Source: an uncultured Bacteroidota bacterium (GTDB taxonomy: Bacteria; Bacteroidota; Bacteroidia; JABEUT01). Taken from it: DNA of 64,000 nt. A program made the translations under genes and the position numbers. The DNA lies in assembly GCA_903863935.1 (NCBI GenBank), contig CAIPDV010000026.1, forward strand, positions 1-64,000. Direction: 5' to 3'. Positions 8,953-17,356 of this stretch are shown here, piece after piece; the stretch's first letter is position 1, and each line of letters opens with the position of its first letter. The notes beneath the pieces were generated by a model, which was not told the DNA's origin, made no database searches, and saw only the letters and a program-made list of their open reading frames with translations.

Positions 8953-9903
8953 TTGAAAGGGATTAAAGTTTTAGCGGTATTAATAGGGGTGTCTACAGTA
9001 ATAACTGTTAGTGCCCAGAAGAAGAAACCACAAACTAAAGCTTTTATTACCGACCCCGTAACCGGTGTTCAATATCGTTTTATTAAACATGATAAAACGG
9101 GTGCTAAACCGCAAGAAGGAAATTATGGCAACATAATAATGACATGGAACGGCAAAACCATGAAAGGCGATGCCGATTCCATTTTTCTTGATACACGTAA
9201 AAGAGGCGGAGATTCAAACGGAGTTATTCCACTTAAGCTTGTAAAAAGTTTTAAGGGCTGTTTGGAACAGGGTATTTTGATGATGGCTAAAGGCGACAGT
9301 GCTGTTATTCGTGTAAATGGTGACTCATTATTTCTTAAAACTTTCCGTTGTGCCCCGGATAAGTTACCTCCTTTTGTTACCCAAACAACATGGTATACAT
9401 TTAATGTTAAGTTGGTAAACTTCATGACAGAAGCAGAAATGAATGCTTCAAAACAGGCAGAAATTCAAAAAAGATCAGAAAAAGCTATGGCTATGAAAGG
9501 ACAAGAACCTACAGTAATCGCAGATTATCTTAAAAAGAACAATTTAAATGTTCAACCCGATGCAGATGGTATTTACTATCTCCAAACAACAGCCGCTTCA
9601 GGAAAAGGAGTGAAAGATGGGGATTCGATCGGGGTGAAGTATAAGGGAACATATTTAGACGGAAAAGTATTCGATGCTTCTTCCAATCATGGTCCTGGTA
9701 ACGAGATATTTAAATTGCAGTTTTCGCAGAACATGAATTTGATAAAAGGATGGATAAGTGTACTCGGCAAAATGCATGAAGGCCAAAAAGTAACTGTATT
9801 AATTCCTTCAGATATGGGTTATGGGGCGCAGGGAATGGGTCCTATTCAACCATATACTCCATTAATTTTTGAAATGGAAATGGTTTATATTAAATCCAAC
9901 TAA
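8953..9903 (+). CDS. FKBP-type peptidyl-prolyl isomerase (paralog 3), TTG start
   Basis: 316 residues. The start is TTG at 8953, because the signal peptide (MKGIKVLAVLIGVSTVITVSAQ) begins there and no suitable ATG lies upstream. The signal ends in SAQ without a lipobox, so this paralog is probably soluble in the periplasm, unlike its lipoprotein neighbours. The C-terminal FKBP domain is intact (IGVKYKGTYLDGKVFD, LIKGWISVLGKMHEGQ, GYGAQGMGPIQPYTPL). The N-terminal half again has a degenerate FKBP-like module (CLEQGILMMAKGDSA). 22 nt separate it from paralog 2. Confidence 0.87.
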   Translation: MKGIKVLAVLIGVSTVITVSAQKKKPQTKAFITDPVTGVQYRFIKHDKTGAKPQEGNYGNIIMTWNGKTMKGDADSIFLDTRKRGGDSNGVIPLKLVKSFKGCLEQGILMMAKGDSAVIRVNGDSLFLKTFRCAPDKLPPFVTQTTWYTFNVKLVNFMTEAEMNASKQAEIQKRSEKAMAMKGQEPTVIADYLKKNNLNVQPDADGIYYLQTTAASGKGVKDGDSIGVKYKGTYLDGKVFDASSNHGPGNEIFKLQFSQNMNLIKGWISVLGKMHEGQKVTVLIPSDMGYGAQGMGPIQPYTPLIFEMEMVYIKSN

Positions 9904-9914
9904 ACATAAGTATT

Positions 9915-10859
9915 ATGCATAATTATTCTAAACTTGTTTTATTCATTGCATTTATTGCATTTGGAATAGTTAACTGCAAAGCAGGCGGGGTAAAAAATGA
10001 TTACAAAACAGACCCGGCAACAGGCTTAAAATATTGCTTTTTTAAGCATGATAAAAATGGAGCAAAAGCTGCTTCAGGTGATATTGCTTTTGTTCGCATC
10101 GTTTATAAAAGAGCAGATGATTCTTTGCTGTTTGATTCCCGTGCTGGTGGACGTACCGACTCTACAAGCATCATACCACTTACAATGCAGGTGAGTTTTA
10201 AAGGTTGCCTGGAACAGGGAATTATGATGATGGCAGCCGGCGACAGTGCCAGTTTTTTAGTTAGTGCCGATTCAATTTACCTCAAAGCGTTCAAGTTAAA
10301 ATCTCTTCCTACCTTTGTTAAGGCAGGTTCGTCACTCAAGTTCTATATTAAGTTGGTCAAGTTTCAAACGATTCAACAGTTAAAAGACGAGCAATATTCC
10401 ATTATTGAAAAGCGCAGAACTGAAATGAAGAAAATTCAAAATTCGGAAGCAGGTTCAATCCAAAAATATTTAAGTGACAATCATTTAAAAGTAAAGCCAA
10501 CACCTATCGATAGCCTTTATATACTTGAGCGTAGCGGGACTGCCGTAAAAGCTATTAATGAGGGCGATTCATTGGAAATAAAATATAAAGGAATGTTGCT
10601 CGATGGAACTGTATTTGATCAGTCTGACCGTGGTGATGGTGGTAAAACAACACTTAAAATTTTGTTTAAACACAATGCACAGGTAATAAGAGGCTGGATT
10701 GAGGTTCTAAGTACAATGCATGAAGGTGAGAAAGTGAAAATATTACTTCCATCTGCTGTTGGTTATGGACCTTACGCAGCCGGAAAAGACATTAAACCAT
10801 ACACTCCTTTATTGTTCGAAATAGAGGTGGTAAAGGTTATTACTCCGTTCGATAAGTAA
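9915..10859 (+). CDS. FKBP-type peptidyl-prolyl isomerase lipoprotein (paralog 4)
   Basis: 314 residues; lipobox Cys in IVNCKAGG. Same two-module layout: a degenerate N-terminal FKBP-like half (CLEQGIMMMAAGDSASF) and a canonical C-terminal FKBP domain (LEIKYKGMLLDGTVFDQ, VIRGWIEVLSTMHEGEK, GYGPYAAGKDIKPYTPL). It ends the M1 peptidase-FKBP run; the next feature is the convergent SRP RNA gene. Spacing of 11 nt to paralog 3 supports a single operon. Confidence 0.87.
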   Translation: MHNYSKLVLFIAFIAFGIVNCKAGGVKNDYKTDPATGLKYCFFKHDKNGAKAASGDIAFVRIVYKRADDSLLFDSRAGGRTDSTSIIPLTMQVSFKGCLEQGIMMMAAGDSASFLVSADSIYLKAFKLKSLPTFVKAGSSLKFYIKLVKFQTIQQLKDEQYSIIEKRRTEMKKIQNSEAGSIQKYLSDNHLKVKPTPIDSLYILERSGTAVKAINEGDSLEIKYKGMLLDGTVFDQSDRGDGGKTTLKILFKHNAQVIRGWIEVLSTMHEGEKVKILLPSAVGYGPYAAGKDIKPYTPLLFEIEVVKVITPFDK

Positions 10860-10950
10860 AATCTCTTTAAACATTTAGGATTTATCAGGATTAACTTTTA
10901 TAGGTTCATCTTGGTATGTTTACGCATTTGTAAAACCCTGAAATAAAAAA

Positions 10951-11050
10951 GGGTAAGCTAATTACATCGCACCGCTCAACCACGGTACCCTTGCTTTCTT
11001 CCGAACCTGGGGGAGTTATGCAGGAGCTGGTCGTATAAGGCTTACCCGCC
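10951..11050 (-). ncRNA. ffs: Signal recognition particle RNA, small bacterial type
   Basis: On the minus strand, a ~100-nt RNA starts GGCGGGTAAGCC and ends AGCTTACCC, so its ends pair (GGGTAAGC with GCTTACCC). The centre contains CAGGTTCGGAAGAAAGCA, which matches the SRP domain IV motif with a GGAA tetraloop, where the SRP protein Ffh binds. Just downstream (plus-strand 10941-10950) is a run transcribed as T-rich sequence that fits termination, and a TAnnTTTG box lies 2 nt upstream of the 5' end. It acts with Ffh in co-translational membrane targeting. Confidence 0.92.
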
Positions 11051-11051
11051 G

Positions 11052-11059
11052 CAAAAATA
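11052..11059 (-). promoter_or_regulatory. Promoter -7 box for SRP RNA
   Basis: TATTTTTG on the minus strand, directly before the GGCGGG 5' end of the SRP RNA. Confidence 0.65.
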
Positions 11060-11385
11060 GCCAATTTTGATTGTATTGCGCCTTACCATGAATAATCTTT
11101 TAGAAAAAGGCAAATAAATGAAATAGCCACTAATTTTTATTTTACACTTTTTTACACTTTTCATGATTTTAAGATAGTGTAAATAAATATAATCAACATG
11201 TTGGTTATTAGTATAATATGATATTTATATGGTTGATATTTCCGAACCGCGTGTAATATAAAACTCCCATAAGTAATTAAACATAGTAGCAAAAGGTACA
11301 ACTCAATTTTTTGGATAGTAAAATCAATATCAAAACTTAAACTTATTATTTTCTTATATTGGTAGCATTTATACCCCTGAAAGTT
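11060..11385. other. AT-rich intergenic region
   Basis: About 325 nt between the SRP RNA promoter and the next gene. It has a repeated TTTTACACTT word (twice near 11140-11160) and a small palindromic AACATGTT centre near 11198-11206. No coding sequence or recognised RNA was seen; it presumably holds the promoter of the downstream gene. Confidence 0.4.
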
Positions 11386-11784
11386 ATGGAATCAGTAAAT
11401 AATAAACCTCCGCTTGTAACAGGTCAGGTGACCTATGAAATTAAAGACGGGATTTTGTTTATTGAAAGAGGCGAACGTTCTGTTTACACCGAAGAGATTA
11501 TAAAAAGTTATGTTGCTAAAAGACAAGCCTATACCGAAGGAAGGGCATATCCTTGCATAATATTCGGTAAAGACTTGCTTTCATTAGACAAGGGAGCCAG
11601 AGGGTATCTTGCAGGAGAGGGCTCGAAATATGTCATCTCAAGAGCCTTTGTGGTAGAACAATCGCAAGGTAAACTTGCAATCAATTTTTTTATCGGAACG
11701 AATAAACTACCTGTGCCTACCAAGGTGTTTGAGGATTTAGATGAAGCAATTGAATGGTCCAAACAGTTCAGGGCGAGTTTGTAA
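11386..11784 (+). CDS. Small conserved protein, possible STAS-like fold
   Basis: 132 residues from ATG 11386 (MESVNNKPP). A longer reading from TTG 11359 adds nine residues, which is less likely. The protein is soluble, with no signal peptide or membrane segment. Alternating hydrophobic strands (YEIKDGILFIE, ACIIFG-like PCIIFGKDLLSL, RAFVVEQ, INFFIG) and a final helix (FEDLDEAIEWSKQF) recall STAS/SpoIIAA-like proteins, but the resemblance is by pattern only. Function unknown. Confidence 0.65.
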   Translation: MESVNNKPPLVTGQVTYEIKDGILFIERGERSVYTEEIIKSYVAKRQAYTEGRAYPCIIFGKDLLSLDKGARGYLAGEGSKYVISRAFVVEQSQGKLAINFFIGTNKLPVPTKVFEDLDEAIEWSKQFRASL

Positions 11785-11862
11785 AGCAGAAAATTCTTAT
11801 TTTTTGCCATGAAAAGCAACTAAGTTGTTTACTTTCTGAACTTGATAAACTCATTTAATCTG

Positions 11863-11870
11863 TATCTTTG
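11863..11870 (+). promoter_or_regulatory. Promoter -7 box TATCTTTG
   Basis: TAnnTTTG match 5 nt before the LpxD-like start codon, with TTG at 11842-11844 as a candidate -33 element 18 nt upstream. Predicted leaderless or near-leaderless mRNA. Confidence 0.65.
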
Positions 11871-11875
11871 AGGCC

Positions 11876-12811
11876 ATGAAAATTAATCCGCCTCAAACGC
11901 TTAAGCAAATTGCAACCATTATTGGAGCAGAGTTTGACGGCAACCCAGAACATTTAATCACGGGTCTAAACGAAATTCACCGGGTTGAGAAAGGTGATAT
12001 TGTTTTTGTGGATCATCCTAAATATTATGACAAAGCACTTCAATCGAATGCTACAACCGTAATCATTAACAAGAAAGTAGCCTGCCCTATAGGCAAAGCA
12101 TTGTTGTTTTCTGATGACCCATTCAGTGCTTATAATAAATTAATAAAACATTTTCATCCTGAAAATTTCTCGCAAAAGGAAATGACGGATACTTCTGCAA
12201 AAATCGGGAAGAATACGGTCATTATGCCGGGCGTATTTATCGGTAAAAATGTGGTAATAGGAGATGATTGCTTAATACATCCTAATGTAACTATTTACGA
12301 TGAATGCATTATTGGCAACCGTGTAACAATACATTCAGGAACTGTTTTAGGTGCCGATGCCTTCTATTATAAAAAGAGACCTACCTATTTTGATAGGATG
12401 CTTTCCTGTGGAGTTGTAGTTATTGAAGATGACGTTGACCTGGGTGCCATGTGTACCATCGATCGTGGTGTATCCGACAAAACAATTATTGGAGCAGGAA
12501 GCAAATTAGACAATCATGTGCATGTAGGACATGATACACGTATAGGTAAAATGTGTCTTATAGCTGCACAAGTTGGTATTGCAGGGTGCGTGGAATTGGA
12601 AGATGGCGTTACACTATGGGGACAAGTTGGTATTCCAAGCAATATACATATTGGTAAAGGTGCTGTTCTGTTGGGGCAATCGGCTCCGAGTAAATCACTC
12701 GAAGGAGGTAAGTCTTACCTTGGAAGCCCTGCGGGCGAAGCAAAAGACAAAATGAGGGAGCTTATTACATTAAAAAAAATAACCGAAGAACGGGAAGGAA
12801 AGGAGCTTTAA
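11876..12811 (+). CDS. LpxD-like UDP-3-O-acylglucosamine N-acyltransferase
   Basis: 311 residues. The N-terminal region (TLKQIATIIGAEFDGNPEHLITGLNEIHRVEKGDIVFVDHPKY in shorter pieces) matches the LpxD uridine-binding domain. Residues ~105-270 are a left-handed beta-helix of hexapeptide repeats (IGKNTVIMPGVFIGKNVVIG, HVGHDTRIGKMCLIAA), with the catalytic-type His in HVGHDT. It adds a 3-hydroxyacyl chain to UDP-3-O-acylglucosamine in lipid A synthesis at the inner membrane. It is slightly shorter than E. coli LpxD (~340 residues), and Bacteroidota often carry a second LpxD-like gene, so a modified role is possible. Confidence 0.82.
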   Translation: MKINPPQTLKQIATIIGAEFDGNPEHLITGLNEIHRVEKGDIVFVDHPKYYDKALQSNATTVIINKKVACPIGKALLFSDDPFSAYNKLIKHFHPENFSQKEMTDTSAKIGKNTVIMPGVFIGKNVVIGDDCLIHPNVTIYDECIIGNRVTIHSGTVLGADAFYYKKRPTYFDRMLSCGVVVIEDDVDLGAMCTIDRGVSDKTIIGAGSKLDNHVHVGHDTRIGKMCLIAAQVGIAGCVELEDGVTLWGQVGIPSNIHIGKGAVLLGQSAPSKSLEGGKSYLGSPAGEAKDKMRELITLKKITEEREGKEL

Positions 12812-12948
12812 AAATAAGCCCGGAATTTTAAGTATTCAATCCATTTTTTTAACATTTTGCTTTCAAAAACAATATCGTAAAGATATTATTGGTATGTTAG
12901 CTACCGATAAACAAAGCTAAATAATACATCTATTTAAAAATCAGAATA

Positions 12949-13908
12949 ATGAGCACTAAATACGTTCATGTAACTGCGGCTATCCTTATTTCCTTAACCA
13001 TTTTTTCTTCTTGCGATTTTAGGAGTAAAGCAACCAAAAGCAATAAATTTTGTGAAACTGCCCATTTAGAATTTGTGGCTAAAGATTATAAAAATGCATT
13101 GGTAGACTACAGAATGGCTGCCTCAATAGATACTACCAATGGCCTTGCTTTTGAAGGTAAAGGTTCGGCAGAATACCAGCTTGACGTTGATGACAGCGCA
13201 TTAAGAGATGAAATGACTGCCCTTCGACTGAACCCCGACCTGAAAAAAGTGAGAAACTGGATTGCCACTATTAAATCAGACATGCAAGACTACAGAGGGG
13301 CAATTCAATATTTCAATAAATCACTTGAAGTAGGTAATAACCTTGTAAAAGATTATGAAGGCAGAGGCGAAGCTTATTATTACCTGAACGATTATGACAG
13401 GGCTATGAAAGATGAAACAAAAGCAATTCAACTGGATAGTGCTACAGAAGAAGGATACTATTGGAGAGCTAGAATAAAAACCGGATTAGGTGATTATAAA
13501 GGTGCCATTGACGACCATTTAAAATCTATTGCAATTGGAGCCAAAAAAGGACTGGATTACGAAGGGCTTTCATTAGATGAGAACTATTTAGGAGATAAGA
13601 CTAAGGCATTAGAATATATAAGTATGGCAATCACATCAGATACCTCACTGAAAACGGCGTATGCATACAGAGCCCGCATTAGGCAAGACATGGAAGACTA
13701 CAAAGGCTCAATTGATGACTATACACTATCCATTAAGAAGCGCAAGAACAATTCAATGGACTATGAGGGGCGTGCTGTAAGTGAATATTATTTAAAGGAT
13801 TACACAAATGCCTTAAATGATATAAACATTGCCGTTAAGGATACCGCGCTTAAGAAAGCTCAGGAGTGGAAAGAATTGATTGAAAAAGATATGCATAATA
13901 GAGGTTAA
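12949..13908 (+). CDS. TPR-repeat lipoprotein
   Basis: 319 residues; lipobox Cys in FSSCDF. The rest is built of ~34-residue TPR units (for example DYKNALVDYRMAASIDT, DYRGAIQYFNKSLEV, DYKGAIDDHLKSIAIG, DYKGSIDDYTLSI, DYTNALNDINIAV) with strong similarity between units. It probably acts as a protein-interaction scaffold anchored to a membrane facing the periplasm. No enzymatic domain is seen; the partner is unknown. It appears to be a single-gene unit. Confidence 0.8.
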   Translation: MSTKYVHVTAAILISLTIFSSCDFRSKATKSNKFCETAHLEFVAKDYKNALVDYRMAASIDTTNGLAFEGKGSAEYQLDVDDSALRDEMTALRLNPDLKKVRNWIATIKSDMQDYRGAIQYFNKSLEVGNNLVKDYEGRGEAYYYLNDYDRAMKDETKAIQLDSATEEGYYWRARIKTGLGDYKGAIDDHLKSIAIGAKKGLDYEGLSLDENYLGDKTKALEYISMAITSDTSLKTAYAYRARIRQDMEDYKGSIDDYTLSIKKRKNNSMDYEGRAVSEYYLKDYTNALNDINIAVKDTALKKAQEWKELIEKDMHNRG

Positions 13909-13969
13909 AACCTTAAACTTATTTTTCAAAATAGTCTTTATATGGCCTGCCAATTATACCGGTTCAATT

Positions 13970-13994
13970 AGCAGCAAAATTTTGTTTTGCTGCT
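13970..13994. terminator. Hairpin between convergent genes
   Basis: AGCAGCAAAA and TTTTGCTGCT form a perfect 10-bp stem around a 5-nt loop, between the plus-strand TPR gene and the minus-strand DoxX gene. Its A/T flanks within the stem could serve termination in both directions; no long T run follows. Confidence 0.5.
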
Positions 13995-14089
13995 TGTCGT
14001 TGGTAATAACTTTCCATACTTTAATAGCAAGCCAATAAAAGTTTAGTTCAATAATTACGGGTTCACTATTCATTTTTGGAGTATAATTT

Positions 14090-14476
14090 TCAAGCCGTAG
14101 CCTTTAATTTTTTATGGTAATAAACATATGATAATACCAATGGAATGAACCAAATTATCATAAACATCCAATCCGTTGCCGGTAGTTTCGAAGCTATTTG
14201 CGAATAGGTCGCTCCAATTAAATCAAACGCAATTCCTGCATAAGCCCATTCCGTAATCCTCGGATATCCGGGGATGAGAATACCTGCAGCTCCCAAAATA
14301 CGTGCAATGCCTATAAACATAGCGAAATAAGCAGGATAGCCCAATTTTGTAATAAACTCAATTGCCTGAGGAATGCCCATCAAATCGGGAATTGAAGAGG
14401 CAACCAGCCCTGCACATAGTAATCCGGTAAAGATCCAATACCACAGGATCGGTAGTAAAATAGGCATCCGATACAT
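14090..14476 (-). CDS. DoxX-like membrane protein, 5' end altered
   Basis: 128 residues with four membrane segments (YWIFTGLLCAGLVASSI, AYFAMFIGIARILGAAGIL, WAYAGIAFDLIGATYSQI, WMFMIIWFIPLVLSYVYY). It matches the small DoxX-like family. The reading before YWIFTGLL (MYRMPILLPILW) is unlike normal DoxX starts and is really the end of the neighbouring SRPBCC gene read in another frame. Together with the missing SRPBCC tail this indicates a deletion that removed the original DoxX start. It may still be expressed from the new ATG. Function of such DoxX-like proteins is poorly known. Confidence 0.65.
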   Translation of the reverse strand: MYRMPILLPILWYWIFTGLLCAGLVASSIPDLMGIPQAIEFITKLGYPAYFAMFIGIARILGAAGILIPGYPRITEWAYAGIAFDLIGATYSQIASKLPATDWMFMIIWFIPLVLSYVYYHKKLKATA

Positions 14477-14819
14477 TTTTCCAGGGTTTTAAAAACTCCA
14501 GTTTCATATCAACTCGTTCGCCATCTTTAATGCCAACTATTGTCTGTTTACCGGCACCTACCTGCTTATGATTGCTGTCCCATTCCGATACAAAACCTAC
14601 GTTTCCATCTATCCCTGAATATTGTCTTTTCATAGTCGGGTCAAGCGACATCCATACGGCAAAATTGTCTTGGTTTTTTATGTGTTTCACGTAATCAAAA
14701 ACCTCTTGTTTGGGTTTGTTAATAGTTATATCGCGGCTCATTTTAAACTCATTGCTTTTAAATGCTCCGAGTATAAAAGGGATTGCAACAACACAGAGTA
14801 CAATAATTAAAATTGTCAT
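14358..14819 (-). pseudogene. SRPBCC family protein, 3'-truncated by deletion
   Basis: 153 residues. An N-terminal membrane segment (MTILIIVLCVVAIPFILGAF) precedes an SRPBCC/START-like domain (ITINKPKQEVFDYVKHI, DPTMKRQY, GNVGFVSEWDS, ERVDMKLEFLKPW). Family members continue about 50-60 residues after a segment like VSDAYFTT, with a conserved KVTWG-like strand and a long helix. Here the frame runs instead into the DoxX gene in a wrong frame (DPVVLDLYRITMCRAG), so the C-terminal helix that closes the fold is missing. A deletion fusing the two genes is the simplest explanation; loss of function is inferred. Confidence 0.7.
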
Positions 14820-14841
14820 GTTTTGGGTATTGGTTTACTGA

Positions 14842-14849
14842 CAAAAATA
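14842..14849 (-). promoter_or_regulatory. Promoter -7 box TATTTTTG (minus)
   Basis: TAnnTTTG match 22 nt upstream of the SRPBCC start codon. Confidence 0.5.
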
Positions 14850-14897
14850 ATAATATTCCAATAAAACTTTATAAACTTTTCCCTTTACACTTTCTAC

Positions 14898-16340
14898 TCA
14901 AAGTTTCACACACACATTCTTTGGCTCTGTGAAAAAGCGGAGTGCTTCCCAACCACCCTCACGGCCTACACCAGAGTTTTTCATTCCTCCGAAAGGTGTA
15001 CGTAAATCGCGCAGCAGCCAGCAGTTTACCCACACAATACCAGACTTAAATTGTGCTGCCATTTTATGAGTGCGAGTAAGGTTTTCAGTCCATAGCATAG
15101 AGGTGAGACCATATTCTGTTCCGTTTGCTAATTCTAGTGCTTCTTCTTCGGTTTCGAAAGGCATGATGGTTACGACAGGCCCGAAAATTTCTTCTTTATT
15201 GGTGCGGCAGTTTTGCGGCAGGCCTTCAATTACGGTTGGTTCAATATACCAGCCTTCGCTTTGTTCTCCACTCATCTTAACTGCGTTTCCTCCGCAAAGA
15301 ATTTTTCCACCTTCTTGTTTTGCAATTTCAATATAGGAGAGTATTTTTTCAAAATGTGGTTTTGAAACAATAGCACCGAGTTTAGTTTTTTCGTCAAGCG
15401 GTGGCCCGACAATAAGTGCCTTTGTTTTTTGCACAAATTCATCGCGGAATTTTTCAAAAACGTTTTTCTCCACCATTATTCGAGAACCACACAGACATAT
15501 TTCTCCCTGGTTACTGAAAGAAGAATCCAGAGTTGTTTTCATCATCTTATCCCAATTGCAATCGGAGAAAATAACAACCGGGTTTTTACCACCCAATTCG
15601 AGCGACATTTTTTTGAACATGGGTGCAGCAACACTTGCAATAGCTTTGCCTGTTGCTGTTCCGCCGGTAAATGAAATTGCTTTTATATCAGGATGAGGAA
15701 CGATAGCACTTCCAACTTTACTTCCCAATCCATGCAAGATATTAAATACCCCTTTAGGAAACCCTATTTCCGCACAAAGTTGAGAAAGCATATAGGCTGT
15801 CATAGGCGTAATTTCCGAAGGTTTTGAAACTACGCAGCAGCCTGCAGCAAGGGCAGGCGCAATTTTCCAGGTGAATAGGTAGAGTGGCAGGTTCCATGGA
15901 GATATGCAACCAACAACTCCAACAGGATCACGCAGCGTATAGTTAATGGCATGCCCATCCATATTATGAGCCTCAGATGGGAAATGCAAAATACCCGTTG
16001 CAAAAAAACGAAGGTTGCTAACGGCTCTGGGAATATCTACCGAACGAGACAACCAAAGTGGTTTACCATTATCAATAGATTCGGCCAATGCGAATTGTTC
16101 CAGCCGTTCTTCTAGAACGTCAGCTAATTTCATCATCCATTTGGAACGGTCCTCTTTGCGCATAGTCGACCAGGAAGGGAAAGCTTTGTTGGCTGCGTCA
16201 ACTGCTAGTTGAACATCCTCCTCCTCCGAATCAGGTATTAAAGAATAGACCTTTCCGATTGAAGGATTATAGTTGTCAATATACTTACCACTTTTAGGTG
16301 CGACTAATGCACCATCAATATAATTTTGAAGTTTTTCCAT
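14898..16340 (-). CDS. Aldehyde dehydrogenase, 2-aminomuconate semialdehyde type
   Basis: 480 residues, a full NAD(P)-dependent ALDH. Catalytic residues are visible: Asn150 in SPWNLP, Glu248 in SLELGGK and nucleophile Cys282 in FSNQGEIC. The end (WLLRDLRTPFGGMKNSGVGREGG, then FFTEPKNVCVKL) is typical of the group that holds 2-aminomuconic/2-hydroxymuconic semialdehyde dehydrogenase and ALDH8A1, which acts in kynurenine or aromatic degradation. No other kynurenine gene is nearby, so the substrate is inferred from similarity only. It has its own promoter box. Confidence 0.85.
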   Translation of the reverse strand: MEKLQNYIDGALVAPKSGKYIDNYNPSIGKVYSLIPDSEEEDVQLAVDAANKAFPSWSTMRKEDRSKWMMKLADVLEERLEQFALAESIDNGKPLWLSRSVDIPRAVSNLRFFATGILHFPSEAHNMDGHAINYTLRDPVGVVGCISPWNLPLYLFTWKIAPALAAGCCVVSKPSEITPMTAYMLSQLCAEIGFPKGVFNILHGLGSKVGSAIVPHPDIKAISFTGGTATGKAIASVAAPMFKKMSLELGGKNPVVIFSDCNWDKMMKTTLDSSFSNQGEICLCGSRIMVEKNVFEKFRDEFVQKTKALIVGPPLDEKTKLGAIVSKPHFEKILSYIEIAKQEGGKILCGGNAVKMSGEQSEGWYIEPTVIEGLPQNCRTNKEEIFGPVVTIMPFETEEEALELANGTEYGLTSMLWTENLTRTHKMAAQFKSGIVWVNCWLLRDLRTPFGGMKNSGVGREGGWEALRFFTEPKNVCVKL

Positions 16341-16367
16341 TTTGTTTACCTGATAAATTCAATATTG

Positions 16368-16375
16368 CAAAGATA
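16368..16375 (-). promoter_or_regulatory. Promoter -7 box TATCTTTG (minus)
   Basis: TAnnTTTG match 27 nt upstream of the aldehyde dehydrogenase start codon. Confidence 0.55.
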
Positions 16376-16447
16376 GGTTTTAACCAATTCTGTTAATAAT
16401 GCGATATTTGTCTGCGAAATCAGCTATTAACTAAAAGCTTTAATACT

Positions 16448-17329
16448 TTGGCAGCAATAGGCTATTATTTAGTTTTACCTTTCATCTACCTTTTGTCGCT
16501 ATTGCCATTTCCGATTTTGTACTTTGTTTCAGACGGATTATACGTCATTTTATATTACCTGATAGGTTACCGTAAGCAAGTAGTTTTACAAAACCTGCGC
16601 AATTCCTTTCCCAATAAAAGCGAAGCAGAAATAAAAAGGATATGCAAGGATTATTTCCATTACCTGTGCGACCTAACCCTGGAGACTTTTAAAACACTTA
16701 CTATAAGCAAAGAGAAAATGCTGAAACATTGTAGCATTGAACCCGAAACCATAAAGCTTTTTAATAGCTATGCCGAACAAAACAGGTCAATCATATTTGT
16801 ATCAGGCCATTTTGGCAATTGGGAGTGGGGTGGAAACAGTTTCAGTTTGCTTTGCAAACATCAACTTTATGTAATATATCATCCGCTAAGCAATAAATAT
16901 TTCGATGGGCTGATGTACAAAATGCGTACCCGTTTTGGCACCCGATTAATTGCCATGAAAGATACCTTCCGGGAAATGGCAAGCAGAAAGAACGAAGTAA
17001 GCGCGACAGCATTTATTGCAGACCAAACCCCATCACCCGAAGGGGCCTTTTGGACCAATTTCCTAAACCAGGATACTCCTGTATTCAAGGGAACCGAAAA
17101 AATTGCACAGCGTTTTAATTACCCGGTTATTTTTGGGAGGGTAAAGCGATTAAAACGAGGTTATTATGAAATTTCAGGAGAGCTATTATTTGAAAATCCT
17201 GCAAAATCTCAGTCCGATGAAATATCAAAATCACATACCCATATACTGGAAAATGATATTATTGCACAACCAGAGATTTGGCTTTGGTCACATCGAAGGT
17301 GGAAGCATAAGAGACCTAAGGAAAATTGA
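16448..17329 (+). CDS. LpxL-like lipid A / lysophospholipid acyltransferase
   Basis: 293 residues. The start is read as TTG 16448, which places the N-terminal membrane helix (GYYLVLPFIYLLSLLPFP) at the very beginning; no ATG fits. The family signature SGHFGNWEW (HxxxxE) near residue 120 is the acyltransferase active site, and FIADQTPSPEGAFWTNFLNQDTPVFKGTEKIAQ (in parts) matches the LpxL substrate region. It transfers a secondary acyl chain in lipid A synthesis at the inner membrane, or a related lipid in Bacteroidota. The final WLWSHRRWKHKRP motif is also typical. Confidence 0.85.
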   Translation: MAAIGYYLVLPFIYLLSLLPFPILYFVSDGLYVILYYLIGYRKQVVLQNLRNSFPNKSEAEIKRICKDYFHYLCDLTLETFKTLTISKEKMLKHCSIEPETIKLFNSYAEQNRSIIFVSGHFGNWEWGGNSFSLLCKHQLYVIYHPLSNKYFDGLMYKMRTRFGTRLIAMKDTFREMASRKNEVSATAFIADQTPSPEGAFWTNFLNQDTPVFKGTEKIAQRFNYPVIFGRVKRLKRGYYEISGELLFENPAKSQSDEISKSHTHILENDIIAQPEIWLWSHRRWKHKRPKEN

Positions 17330-17331
17330 AC

Positions 17332-17339
17332 TATATTTG
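17332..17339 (+). promoter_or_regulatory. Promoter -7 box TATATTTG
   Basis: TAnnTTTG match 17 nt before the desaturase start and just after the acyltransferase stop; gives the desaturase its own start site. Confidence 0.55.
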
Positions 17340-17356
17340 CAGTATAACTAGTCTGA

